From positions 116,137-180,136 of the forward strand of contig JAYSGB010000003.1 of the NCBI GenBank assembly GCA_041913045.1: DNA of 64,000 nt, in the 5' to 3' direction. The stretch is from CAMLOF01 sp041913045 (GTDB lineage Bacteria; Pseudomonadota; Gammaproteobacteria; Burkholderiales; Burkholderiaceae_C). The notes beneath the pieces were generated by a model. That model ran no database searches, was not told the origin of the DNA, and worked only from the letters and a program-made list of their open reading frames with translations. The translations under genes and the position numbers were made by a program. Below, piece by piece: positions 26,108-34,894 of this stretch (its first letter is position 1; every line of letters begins with the position of its first letter).

Positions 26108-27046
26108 ATGCTCGACCCCCGCCAACTCGAAGCCCTCAACGCCGTTGTCGAGCAAGGCAGCTTTCGCGCGGCGGCCCAGTCGCTGCACCTGACGCTGGCC
26201 GCCGTCTCGCTACGCGTGAAGGCGCTGGAAGACCAGTTGGGCCAGCGCCTGCTGGTGCGCGGCAAACAGGTGCACGCCACCCCGGCCGGGCAGGCGCTGC
26301 TCACCCACGCAAAGCAGGTGCAGATGATGGAAGCCGATCTGCTGGCTGGCCTGCAAGGCCCTGCCGGGGCCTCAGGTGGCGGGCGTGGCAAGGCCTGGCA
26401 GACCCTCGGCGTGGCCATCAACGCCGACTCCGTCGCCAGCTGGTTCGTACCCGGCGTGGCGGCCACCCTGCAGCGCCACAGGCTGCTGCTCGACATCGTC
26501 ATCGACGACCAGGACCACACCCATGATGCGCTGAAAAGCGGCGAGGTGATGGGCTGCGTGACCACCCTGTCGCAGGCCATGCGCGGCTGCGTGGCTGAAC
26601 CCTTGGGGGTGATGCGCTACCGTTGCGTGGCCGCACCCGTAGTAGCGCAGAAGTGCCTCACACCGCAAGGCCGCGTCTCACCCCACAAGCTGCTGGCGCA
26701 ACCCGCCATCATCTTCAACCGCAAGGACGCGCTGCAGGACGCATTCCTGGAACAACACTTTGACCTGCGCCAGGCCAACTACCCGCGACATTACGCACCT
26801 GCCGTCGATGCCTTCGAGACGGCCATTGAGCTCGGCCTGGGCTGGGGCATGGTGCCTGAACACCACCTGGCGCGCCGCCTTGGCCGCCCGGAACTGGCGG
26901 AAGTGCTGCCCGGCGCCACCGTGGACGTGGCGCTGTACTGGCAGCACTGGGCGCGTGAACCGTTATCGGCTCAGCGGCTTACGGCCGCGGTGAAGCAGGC
27001 GGCTGGTGTTTTGCGGCAAACAACGGCAGACAGCCACCCCGCCTAA
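26108..27046 (+). CDS. argP: LysR-family regulator of the ArgP/LysG type
   Basis: A 312-aa regulator. The N-terminal helix-turn-helix begins MLDPRQLEALNAVVEQGSF and contains LHLTLAAVSLRVKALEDQLGQRLLVRG, diagnostic of ArgP (IciA)/LysG. The effector domain includes VAINADSVASWFVPGV and FNRKDALQDAFLEQHF, as in ArgP. Family members sense lysine or arginine and activate the divergent exporter gene. The 233-bp gap to the exporter gene is unusually AT-rich (GTTAAACTGTATCAACG, GGTTAAATATTATTTAC), suitable for a regulated promoter. It ends inside the leader of argS, 10 bp before that start. Confidence 0.87.
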   Translation: MLDPRQLEALNAVVEQGSFRAAAQSLHLTLAAVSLRVKALEDQLGQRLLVRGKQVHATPAGQALLTHAKQVQMMEADLLAGLQGPAGASGGGRGKAWQTLGVAINADSVASWFVPGVAATLQRHRLLLDIVIDDQDHTHDALKSGEVMGCVTTLSQAMRGCVAEPLGVMRYRCVAAPVVAQKCLTPQGRVSPHKLLAQPAIIFNRKDALQDAFLEQHFDLRQANYPRHYAPAVDAFETAIELGLGWGMVPEHHLARRLGRPELAEVLPGATVDVALYWQHWAREPLSAQRLTAAVKQAAGVLRQTTADSHPA

Positions 27047-27056
27047 AATCCCGTCC

Positions 27057-28730
27057 ATGCTGCAAATCAAACAAGACCTGTTGGCCGGGCTGGGCGACGC
27101 CTTGCGCGCGCTCGCCGGCGACACCGCGCCCGCCCCCGTTTTCGAAAGCCCCAAGGTGGCTGCCCATGGCGACTACGCCTGCACCGCCGCCATGCAACTG
27201 GCCAAACCGCTCAAGCAGAACCCGCGCCAGGTGGCACAGGCCCTGGTTGAGGCACTGAAGGCGCAACACGCCTACCAGCGCTGGGTGGATGCCATTGAAA
27301 TCGCCGGCCCCGGCTTCATCAACATCAAGCTCAAGCCCGCCGCCAAGCAGGAAGTGGTGCGCGAGGTGCTGGCCGCTGGCACTGCCTTCGGCCAACAGCA
27401 AGACAACGGCCAGCGTGTGCTGGTCGAATTCGTCTCGGCCAACCCCACTGGCCCGCTGCACGTGGGCCATGGCCGCCAGGCCGCGCTGGGCGACGCCATC
27501 TGCAACCTGTTCGAGACCCAGGGCTGGAACGTGCACCGCGAGTTCTATTACAACGACGCGGGCGTGCAGATCGAAACCCTGGCCAACTCCACCCAGTTGC
27601 GCGCCAAGGGCTTCAAGCCCGGTGACGCCGAATGGCCCAACGCCGCCTACAACGGCGACTACATCCAGGACATCGCCAACGACTTCCTGGCCAGGAAGAC
27701 CGTGAAGGCCGATGACCGCGAATTCACCGCCAGCGGCGACGCGAACGACCTGGACGGCATCCGCCAGTTCGCCGTGGCCTACCTGCGTCACGAGCAGGAC
27801 CTGGACCTGCAAGCCTTCCAGGTGAAGTTCGACCAGTACTACCTGGAGTCCAGCCTGTACACCAGCGGCCGCGTGGAGCAGACCGTGAAGAAGCTGGTGG
27901 ACGCGGGCAAGACCTACGAGCAGGACGGCGCGCTGTGGCTCAAGTCCACCGACTACGGTGACGACAAAGACCGCGTCATGCGCAAGAGCGACGGCGGCTA
28001 CACCTACTTCGTGCCCGACGTGGCCTACCACATCACCAAGTGGGAGCGTGGCTTCACCAAGGTCATCAACATCCAGGGCACCGACCACCACGGCACCATT
28101 GCCCGCGTGCGCGCAGGCCTGCAAGCCGCGGGCGTGGGCATTCCCCAGGGCTACCCCGACTACGTGCTGCACACCATGGTGCGCGTGATGCGTGGCGGCG
28201 AGGAAGTCAAGATTTCCAAGCGCGCCGGCAGCTACGTCACGCTGCGCGACCTGATCGAGTGGACCAGCAAGGACGCGGTGCGCTTCTTCCTGCTCAGCCG
28301 CAAGCCCGACACCGAATACACCTTCGACGTGGACCTGGCCATCCAGCAGAACAACGACAACCCGGTGTTCTACGTGCAGTACGCCCATGCGCGCATCTGC
28401 TCGGTGCTGGCGTCCTGGGGTGGCGACGTGACAAGCCTGAAAGACGCCGATCTGGGCGCGCTGGAAGGCCCGCAGGCCCAAGCCCTGATGCTGCAACTGG
28501 CCAAGTACCCCGAGATGCTCACCGCCGCCGCGCAGGACTTCGCCCCGCACGACGTGACCTTCTACCTGCGCGAACTGGCTGCCGCGTACCACAGCTACTA
28601 CGACGCCGAACGCATTCTGGTGGACGACGAGGCCGTCAAGCGCGCCCGCCTGGCCCTGGTGGCCGCCACCGCGCAGGTGTTGCACAATGGCCTGGCGGTG
28701 CTCGGCGTGAGCGCACCGCAGAAGATGTAA
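27057..28730 (+). CDS. argS: Arginyl-tRNA synthetase
   Basis: Charges tRNA-Arg. The 557-aa class I synthetase has the HIGH-type motif as HVGH in ANPTGPLHVGHGRQAALGD, the KMSKS-equivalent as KISKRAG, and the C-terminal DALR anticodon-binding domain (LRELAAAYHSYYDAERIL). The N-terminal Add1 domain precedes. Length is slightly below that of E. coli ArgS (577), as usual for betaproteobacteria. The start is 27057 (MLQIKQDLLAGLGDAL). The next gene begins one base after its stop, so the SPOR protein gene is coupled. Confidence 0.96.
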   Translation: MLQIKQDLLAGLGDALRALAGDTAPAPVFESPKVAAHGDYACTAAMQLAKPLKQNPRQVAQALVEALKAQHAYQRWVDAIEIAGPGFINIKLKPAAKQEVVREVLAAGTAFGQQQDNGQRVLVEFVSANPTGPLHVGHGRQAALGDAICNLFETQGWNVHREFYYNDAGVQIETLANSTQLRAKGFKPGDAEWPNAAYNGDYIQDIANDFLARKTVKADDREFTASGDANDLDGIRQFAVAYLRHEQDLDLQAFQVKFDQYYLESSLYTSGRVEQTVKKLVDAGKTYEQDGALWLKSTDYGDDKDRVMRKSDGGYTYFVPDVAYHITKWERGFTKVINIQGTDHHGTIARVRAGLQAAGVGIPQGYPDYVLHTMVRVMRGGEEVKISKRAGSYVTLRDLIEWTSKDAVRFFLLSRKPDTEYTFDVDLAIQQNNDNPVFYVQYAHARICSVLASWGGDVTSLKDADLGALEGPQAQALMLQLAKYPEMLTAAAQDFAPHDVTFYLRELAAAYHSYYDAERILVDDEAVKRARLALVAATAQVLHNGLAVLGVSAPQKM

Positions 28731-29354
28731 ATGCACATGAAGAAACAAACAGGTGGAACGCTCATCGGGTTCATCGTCGGGCTGATCGTCGGCCTGGGCG
28801 TGGCCCTGGCCGTCGCGGTGTACATCACCAAGGTTCCCATTCCGCTGGTGGACCGTGAAGTCCAGCGCAAGCCAGACCAGGAAGCCATCGAGAAAGAGCG
28901 CAACCGCGACTGGAACCCCAACACCGGTCTGGGCGGCAAGCAGCCTGCTGCAGCGGCCCCGGCCGAGGCCCAGCCCGCCCCGGCCCCTGCTTCGCCAGCC
29001 GCCCCCACGGCCAACGCACCCGCTCAGCAACCCGCCAAAGGCGACCCGCTCGGCGAACTCATCCAGTCCCGCAACACCCAGGGCCCCGGCCAGGTGCCCA
29101 CGGTCGAGGCCGCCGACCCCTTCGTCTATTACGTGCAGGCGGGCGCCTTCCGCGGCCCCGACGAAGCCGAAGCCCAACGCGCCCGCTTGGCCATGCTCGG
29201 GTTTGACGCCAAGGTCACCGAACGTGAGCAGGCAGGCAAGCCCGTGTTCCGCGTGCGCCTGGGCCCGTTTGAAAAGAAGGTGGATGCAGAGGTCATGCAG
29301 GAGCGGCTGACCGGCCAGAGCGTGGACAACACCCTGGTGCGGATTCAGCGCTAA
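28731..29354 (+). CDS. SPOR-domain cell-envelope protein (FtsN-like)
   Basis: A 207-aa bitopic protein. A short cytoplasmic start is followed by one membrane helix with GxxxG pattern (GTLIGFIVGLIVGLGVALAVAVYI), a long Pro/Ala/Gln-rich periplasmic linker (about 75-120) and a C-terminal SPOR domain (YYVQAGAFRGPDEAEAQRA...FRVRLGPF). SPOR domains bind denuded peptidoglycan glycans at the division septum, so the protein is likely a division or cell-wall accessory such as FtsN. The start is the ATG at 28731 or the one at 28737. It follows argS directly and is followed by a rho-independent terminator at 29408-29432. Confidence 0.85.
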   Translation: MHMKKQTGGTLIGFIVGLIVGLGVALAVAVYITKVPIPLVDREVQRKPDQEAIEKERNRDWNPNTGLGGKQPAAAAPAEAQPAPAPASPAAPTANAPAQQPAKGDPLGELIQSRNTQGPGQVPTVEAADPFVYYVQAGAFRGPDEAEAQRARLAMLGFDAKVTEREQAGKPVFRVRLGPFEKKVDAEVMQERLTGQSVDNTLVRIQR

Positions 29355-29407
29355 GTCACGCGGTGCAGGAACTTTCCCGCGCCAGCACGACCCCAATCTG
29401 CCAAAGG

Positions 29408-29432
29408 CTTGGCCGCACATGCGGCCTTTTTC
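29408..29432 (+). terminator. Rho-independent terminator after the SPOR gene
   Basis: GGCCGC and GCGGCC form a 6-bp GC stem with an ACAT loop, followed by TTTTTC. It ends the argS-SPOR transcript before dsbA. Confidence 0.75.
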
Positions 29433-29453
29433 TTACCGATGGAGCGTAACAAG

Positions 29454-30092
29454 ATGCAAAGACGTGAATTCTCCCGTGCCCTGGCAGGCGCAGGTGCCCT
29501 GGCCGCCGCAGGCTGGAGCGGCATGGCATGGGCCCAGATCGGCGGCTTCAAGGACGGCAGCGACTACCGCCGCCTAGCCCGCCCGGTGCCAGTGGATGCA
29601 GCGGCTGGCCAGATCGAGGTGCTGGAATTCTTCTCGTACTCCTGCGTGCACTGCTACCGCTTCGAGCCGGTGATGAAGGACTGGATGAAGACCCTGCCGT
29701 CCAACGTCGTCGTCAAACGCACGCCCGTGGGTTTCAACGCCGCCTTTGAGCCGCTGCAACGCTTTTATTACGCGCTGGAAGCCATGGGCAAGCTCGACGC
29801 CCTGCACGACAAGGTGTTCAAGGCCATCCATGAAGGCGGCGAACGGCTCACCAAGCTCGACAACATTGCCGACTGGGTAGCAAAGCAAGGCGTGGACAAG
29901 GCCCAGTTCACGCAGACCTTCAACTCCTTCGGCGTCAGCGGCAAGGTCAAGCGTGCCACCCAGTTGCAGGAAGCTTACGAAGTGGAAGGCACCCCCGCCC
30001 TGGGCATTGCCGGGCGCTTCTACGTGCCGGGCCAGGCCGCGCGCACCGTGCAGATTGCCAATGCGCTGATCGCCGAAAGCCGCAAGGGCTGA
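29454..30092 (+). CDS. dsbA: Thiol:disulfide interchange protein DsbA
   Basis: A 212-aa periplasmic disulfide oxidase. The N-terminus RREFSRALAGAGALAAAGW looks like a signal peptide with a twin-arginine-like start and cleaves near AWA. The active site is CVHC in EFFSYSCVHCYRFEP, and the cis-proline loop is EVEGTPALGIAGRF. The CVHC dipeptide differs from the E. coli CPHC and would tune the redox potential. The start at 29454 is about 10 bases after GGAGCG. It is a single gene between a terminator upstream and the lptA promoter downstream. Its substrates probably include envelope proteins generally. Confidence 0.9.
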   Translation: MQRREFSRALAGAGALAAAGWSGMAWAQIGGFKDGSDYRRLARPVPVDAAAGQIEVLEFFSYSCVHCYRFEPVMKDWMKTLPSNVVVKRTPVGFNAAFEPLQRFYYALEAMGKLDALHDKVFKAIHEGGERLTKLDNIADWVAKQGVDKAQFTQTFNSFGVSGKVKRATQLQEAYEVEGTPALGIAGRFYVPGQAARTVQIANALIAESRKG

Positions 30093-30100
30093 GCGGCCCG

Positions 30101-30129
30101 TTACAAACCCCGCAGGGGGTGGCTACAAT
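30101..30129 (+). promoter_or_regulatory. Sigma-70 promoter for lptA-lptB-rpoN
   Basis: TTACAA (30101-30106), a 17-base spacer and TACAAT (30124-30129) form a good promoter. Transcription would start near 30136, just inside the hairpin at 30131-30151 and 35 bases before the lptA start. Confidence 0.6.
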
Positions 30130-30130
30130 C

Positions 30131-30151
30131 CTTGCATCCCTTAAATGCAAG
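30131..30151 (+). repeat. Hairpin at the lptA transcript 5' end
   Basis: CTTGCAT and ATGCAAG form a perfect 7-bp inverted repeat with a 7-base loop (CCCTTAA), beginning two bases after the promoter -10 box. It may be an operator overlapping the start point or a 5' stabilising hairpin. Confidence 0.4.
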
Positions 30152-30170
30152 TTTCGTGCCTTTAGCCACC

Positions 30171-30809
30171 ATGCCCTCAAACCGCCCCCTGCGAACCCCT
30201 CCGCTGCTCGGTGGCGCGCTGCTGGCCCTGGCGGCCATTGCCTGGCAGCCCGCCCACGCCGAGCGCGCCGACCGCCTGCAGCCCATGAACATCGAGGCCG
30301 ACGCGCTGCGCCATGACGACGCCCGCCAGACCAGTGTGTTCACCGGCAATGTCGTCATCACCAAAGGCACCATCGTCATCCGGGGCCAGAGCGTGGAAGT
30401 GCGTCAGGACGCTCAGGGCAACCAGTTCGGCACGGTGCTCGCCAGCAAGGACAAGCTGGCCTTCTTCCGCCAGAAGCGCGAAGGCCTGCAGGAATTCATC
30501 GAAGGTGAAGCCCAGCGCATCGACTACGACGGCCAGACCGACACGGTGAAGTTCACCGGCCAGGCCGTGATGCGCCGCTACAAGGGCGCCACGCTCAACG
30601 ACCAGACCAGCGGCGGCGTGATTGTTTACGACAACAAGTCCGAGACCTTCAGCGTGGACGGCGGCAGCCCCAGCCGCACGCCCGACAACCCGTCGGGCCG
30701 CGTTCGCGCCGTGCTCACGCCGAATTCAGCCACGGCAACACCGCCCGCCGCGCCAGCCCCCAACACCCGCCCCCTGCAACCCAGCACACGGCTGGAGACC
30801 CGCCCGTGA
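30171..30809 (+). CDS. lptA: Lipopolysaccharide transport periplasmic protein LptA
   Basis: A 212-aa protein that bridges inner and outer membrane and carries LPS. It has a signal peptide (LLGGALLALAAIAWQPAHA) and an OstA/LptA beta-jellyroll (MNIEADALRHDDARQTSVFTGNV, VRQDAQGNQFGTVLASKDK, AVMRRYKGATLNDQTSGGVIVYDNKSETFSVDG). The C-terminal ~35 residues are Pro/Thr-rich and likely disordered. The start at 30171 is chosen because the signal peptide begins there. The stop overlaps the lptB start by 4 bp. No lptC gene lies immediately upstream, where it is often found; dsbA is there instead. Confidence 0.9.
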   Translation: MPSNRPLRTPPLLGGALLALAAIAWQPAHAERADRLQPMNIEADALRHDDARQTSVFTGNVVITKGTIVIRGQSVEVRQDAQGNQFGTVLASKDKLAFFRQKREGLQEFIEGEAQRIDYDGQTDTVKFTGQAVMRRYKGATLNDQTSGGVIVYDNKSETFSVDGGSPSRTPDNPSGRVRAVLTPNSATATPPAAPAPNTRPLQPSTRLETRP

Positions 30810-31567
30810 CGGCACCCCACACGACCGACAGCCGGCTGCAAGCGAGCGGGCTGCGCAAAAGCTATGGCAAACGCCTGGTGGTGAAGGACGTTTCGCTGGA
30901 AGTGCGCAGCGGCGAGGTGGTGGGCCTGCTCGGCCCCAACGGCGCGGGCAAGACCACGTCCTTCTACATGATCGTGGGCCTGGTTCGGGCCGACGATGGC
31001 CGCATCACGCTGGACGGCCAGTCCATCGAAGACCTGCCCATACACCGCCGCGCCCGCATGGGGCTGGGCTACCTGCCGCAGGAAGCATCTATCTTCCGCA
31101 AGCTCACCGTTGAACAGAACGTGCGTGCTGTGCTGGAACTCCAGACAGATGACAAAGGCCGCGCCTTGAGCGAACCCGAAATCGTTTCGCGGCTCGACAA
31201 ATTGCTGGAAGACCTGCACGTGGAACACCTGCGCCACTCGCCTGCCCCGGCACTGTCGGGCGGTGAGCGCCGCCGCGTGGAAATTGCCCGAGCCCTGGCC
31301 ACCAACCCGCGCTTCATACTGCTGGACGAACCGTTTGCCGGTATCGACCCCATTGCGGTGATCGAAATCCAGCGCATCATCGGTTTCCTCAAGGCACGCG
31401 GCATCGGCGTGCTGATCACCGACCACAACGTGCGCGAGACGCTGGGTATCTGCGACCGCGCCTTCATCATCAGCGACGGCCACGTGCTGGCCCAGGGCAC
31501 CCCGGCCGAGATCGTGGAAAACGCGGACGTGCGCCGCGTTTACCTCGGCGAACACTTCCGCATGTAA
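30806..31567 (+). CDS. lptB: LPS export ABC transporter ATP-binding protein LptB
   Basis: A 253-aa cytoplasmic ATPase that powers LptFG. Walker A GPNGAGKTTSFYM, Q-loop YLPQEASIFRKLTVEQN, signature LSGGERRRVEIARALATNP, Walker B FILLDEPFAGIDP and the switch histidine ITDHNVRETL are all present and typical of LptB. Translation is coupled to lptA by an ATGA-type overlap. rpoN starts 7 bp downstream, the well-known lptB-rpoN arrangement of proteobacteria. Confidence 0.96.
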   Translation: MTAPHTTDSRLQASGLRKSYGKRLVVKDVSLEVRSGEVVGLLGPNGAGKTTSFYMIVGLVRADDGRITLDGQSIEDLPIHRRARMGLGYLPQEASIFRKLTVEQNVRAVLELQTDDKGRALSEPEIVSRLDKLLEDLHVEHLRHSPAPALSGGERRRVEIARALATNPRFILLDEPFAGIDPIAVIEIQRIIGFLKARGIGVLITDHNVRETLGICDRAFIISDGHVLAQGTPAEIVENADVRRVYLGEHFRM

Positions 31568-31574
31568 GGCCGGC

Positions 31575-33158
31575 ATGAAGCAGGGCCTGTCGTTACGCGT
31601 CTCGCAGCATCTGGCGCTCACGCCGCAGCTGCAGCAGTCCATCCGCCTGCTGCAACTCAGCACGCTGGAGATGGCACAGGAAGTCGAGCAGATGCTCGAC
31701 GAGAACCCCTTCCTGGAACGTGACACCGAAACGGCGGAACGCGAGGAGTTTGGCTTGGCGCGGGCCGATGCCAGCACCAGCCTGGGCGACCAGGTGAGCG
31801 AGTGGGCCAGCGCCGACGGCGCCACGGCAGGCAGCACAGACGCTACCAGCGACACCCCCAGCAGCAGCGAAGCACTGGAAGAAGCCGCCCCCCTGGAACA
31901 AAACTGGGAAGGCGACGGCAGCGTGGAGTTCACGCCCGACGACAGCGAATGGGGGGGCGACGCCCCGCCTCGCAACGGCGCGCGCGACGATGAGGACGAA
32001 GTCAGCGCCGCCGACCTGGCCAGCGAACACATCACCCTGCCCGCGCACCTGCACGAACAGGCCCTGGCGCTGCGCCTGAACGACGACGAGCGCGCCACGC
32101 TGTACTTCCTCATCGAGTCGCTCGACGAGGACGGCTACCTGATCGAGCCCCTGACCGAACTGGCCGAGGCCATACTCACCCAGGAAGAACAGGCGCGCCG
32201 CCGCACGCTGCACGGCGACGAACGCCTGGCCCGGTTGGAAGAGTTGCGCCAACTGCTGCAGACTGCGCTGCACTGGCTGCACAACATGGAACCCGCCGGT
32301 GTGGGCGCGCGCGATCTGGCCGAATGCCTGAAGCTGCAGATCCTGGAGCTGCGCAACACCCCCGAGGCCCGTGCGGCGCTGTGCATCTGCGAGCAGCCGC
32401 TGGAGTTGATGGCCAAGCGCGACGTCAAGAAGCTGAGCGCCTTGTGCGGCTGCAGCGACGAGCTGGTACGCGCGGCACTGGCACTGATCGCCCGGCTGGA
32501 ACCCAAGCCCGGACGCCGCTTTGCCGACGTGCAGCGCAACGTGGTGGTGCCCGACGTGATCGTGACCGCCGCTGGCCGGGGCTTCAAGGTGCAGCTCAAC
32601 CCCGACGTGATGCCGCGCCTGCGCGTGCAGGACATCTACGCCAATGCCATGCGCGGCCAGCGCGGTGATAACGCCCAAGGCATGCAGCAGCGGCTACAGG
32701 AGGCCCGCTGGTTCATCAAGAACATCCAGCAGCGCTTTGACACCATCCTGCGCGTGGCCAGCGCCATCGTGGAGCGCCAGCGCAACTTCTTCATGCACGG
32801 CGAACTGGCCATGCGCCCGCTGGTGCTGCGCGAGATTGCCGACGAGCTGGGCCTGCACGAATCCACCATCAGCCGCGTGACCACCGCCAAGTACATGGCC
32901 ACGCCCTTTGGCACCTACGAGCTGAAGTATTTCTTCGGCTCGGCGCTGGGCACCGAAACGGGCGGCAACGCCTCCAGCACCGCCGTGCGCGCTCTCATCA
33001 AACAGTTCGTGGCCAGCGAGAACCCCAAGAAACCGTTGAGCGACAACCAGATTTCCGACATGCTCAAGGAACAAGGCATCGAGTGCGCCCGGCGCACCGT
33101 GGCCAAGTACCGCGAATCGCTGCGCATTGCGCCAGCCAACCTGCGCAAAGCCATCTGA
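31575..33158 (+). CDS. rpoN: RNA polymerase sigma-54 factor
   Basis: A 527-aa sigma-54. Region I is Gln/Leu-rich (MKQGLSLRVSQHLALTPQLQQSIRLLQLSTLEM), region II is acidic (31800-32010), and region III holds the core-binding and helix-turn-helix parts (ADELGLHESTISRVTTAKYM). The RpoN box ARRTVAKYRE near the C-terminus recognises the -24 element. Length is slightly above E. coli (477) because of the acidic linker. It directs transcription of nitrogen, motility and other genes with enhancer-binding activators. It is 7 bp after lptB; no hpf/ptsN genes follow, as an RNA methyltransferase gene comes next. Confidence 0.96.
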   Translation: MKQGLSLRVSQHLALTPQLQQSIRLLQLSTLEMAQEVEQMLDENPFLERDTETAEREEFGLARADASTSLGDQVSEWASADGATAGSTDATSDTPSSSEALEEAAPLEQNWEGDGSVEFTPDDSEWGGDAPPRNGARDDEDEVSAADLASEHITLPAHLHEQALALRLNDDERATLYFLIESLDEDGYLIEPLTELAEAILTQEEQARRRTLHGDERLARLEELRQLLQTALHWLHNMEPAGVGARDLAECLKLQILELRNTPEARAALCICEQPLELMAKRDVKKLSALCGCSDELVRAALALIARLEPKPGRRFADVQRNVVVPDVIVTAAGRGFKVQLNPDVMPRLRVQDIYANAMRGQRGDNAQGMQQRLQEARWFIKNIQQRFDTILRVASAIVERQRNFFMHGELAMRPLVLREIADELGLHESTISRVTTAKYMATPFGTYELKYFFGSALGTETGGNASSTAVRALIKQFVASENPKKPLSDNQISDMLKEQGIECARRTVAKYRESLRIAPANLRKAI

Positions 33159-33172
33159 CCGATATTTGACCC

Positions 33173-34471
33173 ATGAATGCACTGACCCTTTTCCTGCCCT
33201 GCGCCGCTGGCGTGGAAGACTTTCTGGCCGCTGAGGTGCAGCGCGTCACTGGCCTGCCGGACACCGCCATGCACCGCTCGCGTGGCGGCGTGGAGGTGAA
33301 CGCCAGCTGGCGCGACGCCCTCAAGCTCAACCTGCACAGCCGCCTGGCCCAGCGCGTGCTGGTGCGTCTGGCACGCCAACCCTACCGCAGCGAGCAGGAC
33401 ATCTACACCGCCGCCCAAGGCGTGGCCTGGGAGATCTGGTTCACACCGAAAGAAACCATCAAGGTCGAGATCACCGCGCAGCACAGCCCGCTGAAGAGCC
33501 TGAACTTTGCCGCGCTGCGCGTGAAAGACGCCATCTGCGACCGCCTGCGCGACAAGCGCGGCGCGCGCCCCAGCGTGGACACTGCGCGGCCCGACGTGCG
33601 CGTGTTTGCCCACCTGACCAAGGACGACGTGACGGTGTACGTGGACACCTCGGGCGAGCCCCTGTTCAAGCGCGGCTGGCGCGAGGACAAAGGCGACGCC
33701 CCGCTGAAGGAAACGCTGGCCGCCGCCATGATTGCCGCCACCGGCTGGACTGGCTGGGACGACAAGGGCCAACCCGTGCCGCTGTACGACCCCTGCTGCG
33801 GCAGCGGCACCGTGCCCATCGAGGCGGCACAGATCGCGCTGAACATCGCACCTGGACGGCTGCGCCGCTTTGCCTTTGAAAAACTCATGCCCTACCAGGC
33901 GCACGTGTGGCAGGTGCTCAAGCAAGAGGCCCAGGCCGCCGAGAAGAAGCTGCCCGCTGGCAGCGCGCCCTTCATCTTCGGCAGCGACGTGGCCTTCCGC
34001 ATGGTGGACTTTGCCCGCCGCAACGCCGAACGCGCAGGCGTGATGCATGCCATGGAACTGCGTGGCGGCGACGCCTTGCAACGCATGCCGCCCAGCGCCA
34101 CGCCCGGCGTGATGCTGCTCAACCCACCCTACGGCGAGCGCATTGCCGCCGCTGGCGTGGCGGGCCAACGCGCCGAACAACGCGCACAGACCGGCCGCCC
34201 CATGACACGCACCGTGGGCCGCGAAACGGCCCAGTTTGCCGAAGGCGGTGAAAACACCGACTTCTTCGCCCAGCTCGCCGCACACTGGAAAAAGCACTAC
34301 GCAGGCTGGAGCGCCTGGCTGCTCACCCCCGACCTGAAGCTGCCCGGCAAGATGCGCTTCAAGGAATCGCGCCGCGTGCCGCTGTGGAACGGCCCCATCG
34401 AATGTCGGCTGTTCCGCTTCGACCTGATCGCAGGCTCCACCCGCACACCCAGCGCTGCCGCCAACGAATGA
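33173..34471 (+). CDS. rlmL: THUMP-domain 23S rRNA methyltransferase (RlmL N-terminal-half type)
   Basis: A 432-aa class I SAM methyltransferase with an N-terminal THUMP RNA-binding domain (FLAAEVQRVTG...VLVRLARQPYRSEQDIYTAA). The SAM site includes LYDPCCGSGTVPIEAA and the catalytic motif NPPYGER typical of N2-guanine methyltransferases. It corresponds to the N-terminal half of E. coli RlmKL, which methylates G2445 of 23S rRNA; the RlmK half is absent, as usual outside enterics. An extra loop after NPPYGER (GVAGQRAEQRAQTGRPMTR) is Arg/Gln-rich. The stop overlaps the PIN gene start by 4 bp. Confidence 0.85.
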   Translation: MNALTLFLPCAAGVEDFLAAEVQRVTGLPDTAMHRSRGGVEVNASWRDALKLNLHSRLAQRVLVRLARQPYRSEQDIYTAAQGVAWEIWFTPKETIKVEITAQHSPLKSLNFAALRVKDAICDRLRDKRGARPSVDTARPDVRVFAHLTKDDVTVYVDTSGEPLFKRGWREDKGDAPLKETLAAAMIAATGWTGWDDKGQPVPLYDPCCGSGTVPIEAAQIALNIAPGRLRRFAFEKLMPYQAHVWQVLKQEAQAAEKKLPAGSAPFIFGSDVAFRMVDFARRNAERAGVMHAMELRGGDALQRMPPSATPGVMLLNPPYGERIAAAGVAGQRAEQRAQTGRPMTRTVGRETAQFAEGGENTDFFAQLAAHWKKHYAGWSAWLLTPDLKLPGKMRFKESRRVPLWNGPIECRLFRFDLIAGSTRTPSAAANE

Positions 34472-34875
34472 CCCGGCTCGTCATCGACACCAACTGGGTG
34501 CTGGACCTGTGGGTGTTCGACGACCCGCGCGCCGCCGCGCTGCGCGAAGTGCTGGAAGCGGGCCAATGCCAATGGCTGGCCTGCGAGCCCATGCTGGACG
34601 AACTGGCGCGCGTGCTGACCTACCCCATGGTGGCCAAGCGCCTGCAGCAGAATGAGCGCAGCCAATCTGACGCACTGGCGCACATCCGGCGTTTCGCCAA
34701 CACGGTGGACGTGCCACCACGCCACGTGCTGCGTTGCGACGACCCCGACGACCAGGTGTTCATTGATTTGGCCGTGCAACAACGAGCCACCCTGCTGAGC
34801 AAGGACCGTGCTGTGTTGCGGCTGCGCAGCCGTCTGGCCAGTTGGGGCGTTGCGGTGCTTGATCACTGGCCGTGA
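34468..34875 (+). CDS. PIN-domain protein (putative toxin-like nuclease)
   Basis: A 135-aa PIN-fold protein. Conserved acids are visible in VIDTNWVLDLWVF (first Asp), in EPMLDELARVL (Glu) and in CDDPDDQVFIDLAV (the acidic cluster), forming a likely Mg-dependent RNase site. It belongs to the PIN family annotated as toxin component, but no antitoxin gene is next to it: upstream is rlmL with an ATGA overlap and downstream is a non-coding RNA-like region. It may therefore be a housekeeping or RNA-processing PIN protein rather than a VapC toxin. Confidence 0.78.
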   Translation: MTRLVIDTNWVLDLWVFDDPRAAALREVLEAGQCQWLACEPMLDELARVLTYPMVAKRLQQNERSQSDALAHIRRFANTVDVPPRHVLRCDDPDDQVFIDLAVQQRATLLSKDRAVLRLRSRLASWGVAVLDHWP

Positions 34876-34894
34876 TGCTTGATCCAAAGAAATT

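Noticed and set aside
26979..29420. An 813-codon open frame on the minus strand
   Set aside because: It lies antisense to argS and the SPOR gene and shows only Gly/Val/His-rich composition, not a protein family.
34468..34875. A VapBC toxin-antitoxin pair
   Set aside because: The PIN gene has no small antitoxin gene next to it; rlmL overlaps its start and a non-coding region follows.
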